From: Xestospongia muta
Taxonomy: Eukaryota; Porifera; Demospongiae; Haplosclerida; Petrosiidae
Direction: 5' to 3'
DNA length: 64,000 bases
Assembly: GCA_963693285.1 (NCBI GenBank)
Contig: OY848917.1
Location: 23,256,245 to 23,320,244, forward strand
Shown here: positions 60,216 through 64,000 of the stretch, piece after piece
How the letters are laid out: each line of letters begins with the position of its first letter
How positions within the stretch are numbered: position 1 is the stretch's first letter
The notes under the pieces: generated by a model
The model's input: the letters and a program-made list of their open reading frames with translations, nothing else
Databases searched by the model: none
What the model was told of the DNA's origin: nothing
Position numbers and translations under genes: made by a program

Positions 60216-62584
60216 GTAATTCCAGTCATATTACAAGAGTCAGATGATCTCAATGGACAATATGTTATTATTGAATTATGGCATTGTATTAATGAGATAA
60301 TATCAAGAGAACATGATGAGGTAAGGGATATACACAAATAATTGTATAGATTAAATTATTAATATTACTAGTATTTTGTATCTGACAATAATTATTAAAG
60401 TATTGATATATTCTAATGGAGAGATGTTTTACATTATATACAAATGGGAACAATCTGCCACCCTATTCTCTTTTACTAATGTAATTTAATATGAGTGGCT
60501 ACAAACACAATCTTTGTTAATATCATGTGACTCTGATCAATACTTAACTTAAATTATATATACATGTACATGTTATATTATTGTGCCTTTATGTACATGT
60601 CTATACATTTGTATGTTATTTCTTGTTGTGTAAATTTTTATCTTAATTCTGCTGTAAGTATCACTTGTACATTTTGTATTTCAATAGTTACTTGGTCTAG
60701 TTAAAGTTCCTTTGGGACCATTATGTATAGCTCTATACAGTGTAATGGAAGGACAGTCTGACTTGGAATCTGTGGTGAGTTCTGTCATGTGATAACTCAT
60801 GTGATAGTCATGTGACCTTCTCTTATAGTTTCCAGGGACTATTGTTGACAATTATTGTCCAATTATTGATCCAATCTCTGGAGGTGTGTCTGGTTATTTA
60901 AAATCAAAGTTGTCGTGAGAACCCCCAATCAAACTCCTGTAAGATCATGTTACAATAAATGTACTGAATACCTCTTGTCATCTCTTTACTGATGATTCAT
61001 TGATAATTTACTATGTAAATTCTAAGCTTAACTTTGTAAAAACCTAAACTTGAAATACCATATAACCAAAACTGTTTGTGGAGAATTAAAGTTTGTGTTT
61101 ACAGTTTTGATGGGATTGTGTAAGCATTATATCTGCAAACTTCTTTTTTATCTACAAATTACAGAATATAATTATCTCAAACGTTTTCAGCTACATAGTA
61201 GTATAAACACAACTGATATACAGTGCATACTGAGAAGTTATCTTAAACAGTATGCTTAATATGTTATAATGTTAACTACCTAAACTATCATTAACATCTC
61301 TTTTTTATTTACTATATTTTCTGATCTATTTTTCTCTAGTCTACATTAGGTATGTTCTCTTTTTGAGCTCCCTTCTCATATACTGTGAAGACTTATCAAA
61401 AAAGAAAGGACATGTCAGAAAAAAGACAAAAATGAAGGATGATACAAAAGACAGAGAACATTGTAGTAAATCTACTACAACCAAAACTAAGAACTCAAGA
61501 ACTGACACAATAATTGAAGAACAGACACAAGATAAGATATTATCTGCTACAAGTATAACAAAAGAGACTCAGACATTAGCAATTACTCTCCCAGTAGACG
61601 ATTCATTATCTAATATAATACCTAAACAGATCCTGTTTGAACTGTTAATATCTCAAGCTCATCATCTACCACTTATATCATCACAACAAAGGTCAGTTAA
61701 TTACATACATAATGTGTGTATATTTACTCCAACTTCTTACTCTCCCAATAGCATTATACAGTGTATAGTATTTATATTATAACATATACTTAATGTGCCA
61801 TACATGTACACATGTCACATGATAGTTATATTGTACTACTTGTTTTATTCTCAGATCTGACCATCATTCCCTTCCAAGGGTATATGTCACATGTCACCCA
61901 TCAGTTCCAAAGTTGACCACACCCATATCTGTCGAGACTACAGACCCACATTGGGAGTACCATTGTGTTACTCATGTCCCCTCATCACTTTTGGAGACAG
62001 GATTGTGTGAGCTAGAGTCTCAAGTATGGAGTCTACCATCTTTACCATCTGGTACTACAGAGGCTTTGATATCAGGTACATATACTTACTGTATTATATT
62101 ATACTGTACTGAGCTACTTGAAAAGTAGGCTACTATTATATATATCTATAATACAATGTTTACATACAATGTACATGTACATGCATTGTATTTTTGTGTC
62201 TTTATTAGTTTCTTTGCTATTAATAAGCAATGATCTAAGCCTGACTATACTCTGTTCAAATTGAGAATGAATGCTAGCTCAATGTTATCTGGGGCTAGGA
62301 ATAAGCTAGAGAGAAATGGTTTGGACTATTAAACAGTGATCTAGGCCTAACTATATCTTTAGCTCGATATAACATGTACATGTACAAAAGGATAATGCAA
62401 TTAGAGTAAATCTGACTGATATCATAGTATGATATAACCTACTACTATAGAAGCTGATCCTCATACACATGTGTTCATAGGTAGAGCTTATGTTGATCTA
62501 TTACCATTACAATGTGGTCTACATACAATATGTGGATGGTATAATATTAGTGATTTAACTGGCGATATTAAAGGACAATTAAAG
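60216..62584 (+). pseudogene. C2CD3 cassette copy 5 (exons 7-12), best preserved
   Basis: Exon 7 at 60216-60320 and exon 8 at 60688-60774 are intact. Exon 9 at 60829-60938 has the same one-base deletion as copy 4. Exon 10 (about 61350-61691) lacks about 100 internal bases but has CAA where copies 2-4 have TAA, so its 3' C2 part is open. Exon 11 at 61855-62075 and exon 12 at 62451-62584 are open with good splice sites. It is the closest of all copies to a usable C2-coding cassette. Confidence 0.85.
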
Positions 62585-64000
62585 GTTGGTAGATATCTGT
62601 AAACTACTGCTGTTACCTCTAATATATACATGTAATGAACATGTATGCACATGTACATAGTCTGATGACATATGAAGCTCTGTTACAAATGTAGCATGTA
62701 TGTGTGATGTATGCATTATAAACCTGTCCTACACAACAGTTGAGTCTATTCTACATGTACTGTTATTTATAGGTGTTTTCTTGTATACATAAGAGTCCTT
62801 TATTTCTTTACATTAGCATAGACTTTAGTTCTCTATAAACTATGCATACTTGTAAGCAGATAGTAATACAGCACATCATTGTATGTCCATGTGCAGCTGC
62901 TAAAGTTAATTTTGAAGTTGTGAATTATCATTTCAGCAAAACATGGATATTGTCTGGGTCACTGGGTGTACCATGTTCAGGCTTCCACCAGAGTAGTTGC
63001 CCTAACACCTAAAATACTGATGATATTGGTAATTTAAGATCATGCACAACTAATTTGTAACTTACATTAATTGATTGCTATAGAATCTACAGTTCATGTA
63101 AGTTACTCACTATATAATTTGTTTGTATGGTAACTATTACAAAGCAACAAATTACATAGTGAGTAATTCTTATGACCTCTACATTCCATACCAGTCCATC
63201 CTTGTTAGCTACGAATTAGTTGTTAAATAAGATATTAATTTTTACAGTGTACATGTACTGCAAAAACTTATAATCAGTTAATTTAACAATCAATTTGTAC
63301 ATTACATTAGGGATTATATATATGGAATCTAGAACTCATGTGAATTACTCACTGTATAATTTGTTGACATGTTGTACATATCCTATTATGAAGTAACAAA
63401 TTATACAATGAGTAATTCACATGAATTCTAGATTCCATATGTGCCATTTTGCCAGAATTGTAGCCATTTGGATTCATTCCATTTGGTCTAACATAATGTA
63501 CTTGTGTCTTTGTTAAATAAAATGGAATTATACAAAATGGGATTAGGACTGACAGCTTTTGCCAATCATTATATATGCCTGTAGTTTATAAACATGCAAA
63601 CTCTATCCAACGTCTTTATTGTAAACTTGGCTCTCTTCTTTACTTAACATTGCACACCTTTTCCTATTAAAATCTAAGAGGCAGTTGACTAAGAAGTACT
63701 TTAGTGTAAAAGAGAAATAAGTAACCAACATGATCCCTAACAGTGTTTACACGCTATTATTGAGATTACGTGATTATGCATAGGTGGAATAAAGGTTAAA
63801 TTTCATCACAAAACAACAAACCATGACCATGTACTTAAATTGATTATTTAAATTATGAGTCAAGCACTTTACAAGCAACAAACAAATATGCTACGTAAAC
63901 AAATGTACAATGTTGCCCACTTGTCATGAGGTGGTTATTCAATACATTTCATCAAAATAGGTCAATCTATTTGACTGCTAGACAGATAGAGTGTAATAGT
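62585..64000. other. Foldback block running off the window
   Basis: Copy of 57701-59120, with alpha at about 63079-63189 and beta at 63321-63439. The homology is unbroken at the window edge, so the array probably continues. Confidence 0.65.

Noticed and set aside
1..64000. CRISPR arrays, tRNA or rRNA genes, bacterial operons
   Set aside because: No spaced direct-repeat array, tRNA cloverleaf or rRNA sequence was seen. The intron structure shows the DNA is eukaryotic.

Overview
This is a strongly AT-rich, intron-bearing animal genome window. It has short introns with GT..AG boundaries, many TACATGTA-type palindromes, CA/GT and TA microsatellites, and small foldback repeats. The gene content is a ciliary/centriolar C2CD3 orthologue, small secreted Gly-X-Y collagens, small secreted Cys-rich proteins and a Ty3/gypsy RNase H relic. 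Together with the AT-richness this fits a sponge (demosponge, Amphimedon-like). The organism is an inference, since no search could be run.

Layout. (1) 422-3400, minus strand: a large unrecognised protein with about a dozen degenerate ~27-residue ATG..ADITG repeats, then a Gly/Ser/His/Thr-rich stretch and a charged tail. (2) 3410-7647: intergenic, with a strong hairpin. (3) 7648-30149, plus strand: a complete C2CD3-like gene. I assembled it by eye into 15 exons whose phases all close (4731 nt, 1576 aa). (4) Its 12.9 kb intron 12 (14156-27043) holds antisense genes: one small Cys-rich, possibly EMI-like gene, three collagen-like paralogues (one intact, one with a single in-frame TGA, one broken), a stray EMI-like exon and a retrotransposon fragment. 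(5) 30150-64000: downstream of the C2CD3 stop codon lies a nested segmental-duplication array. It is built from C2CD3 exons 7-12 (C2-domain exons), exons 14-15, pieces of intron 12 and three further copies of the Cys-rich gene. Most exon copies carry stops or frameshifts, but many keep exact exon length and splice sites. The last two units (about 55.0-59.6 kb and 59.6 kb to the window end) are a 4.6 kb tandem duplication, and the array runs off the right edge.

How the parts relate. C2CD3 is a centriole/cilium protein. The nested secreted genes look like an unrelated extracellular-matrix family carried along in its big intron. The Cys-rich and collagen genes appear to share 3' exon and 3' flanking homology, and part of their promoter region. 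Because EMI plus collagen is the known architecture of the EMILIN/Emu families, the two gene types may be halves of one ancestral gene. All identifications are from motif reading, not database searches.
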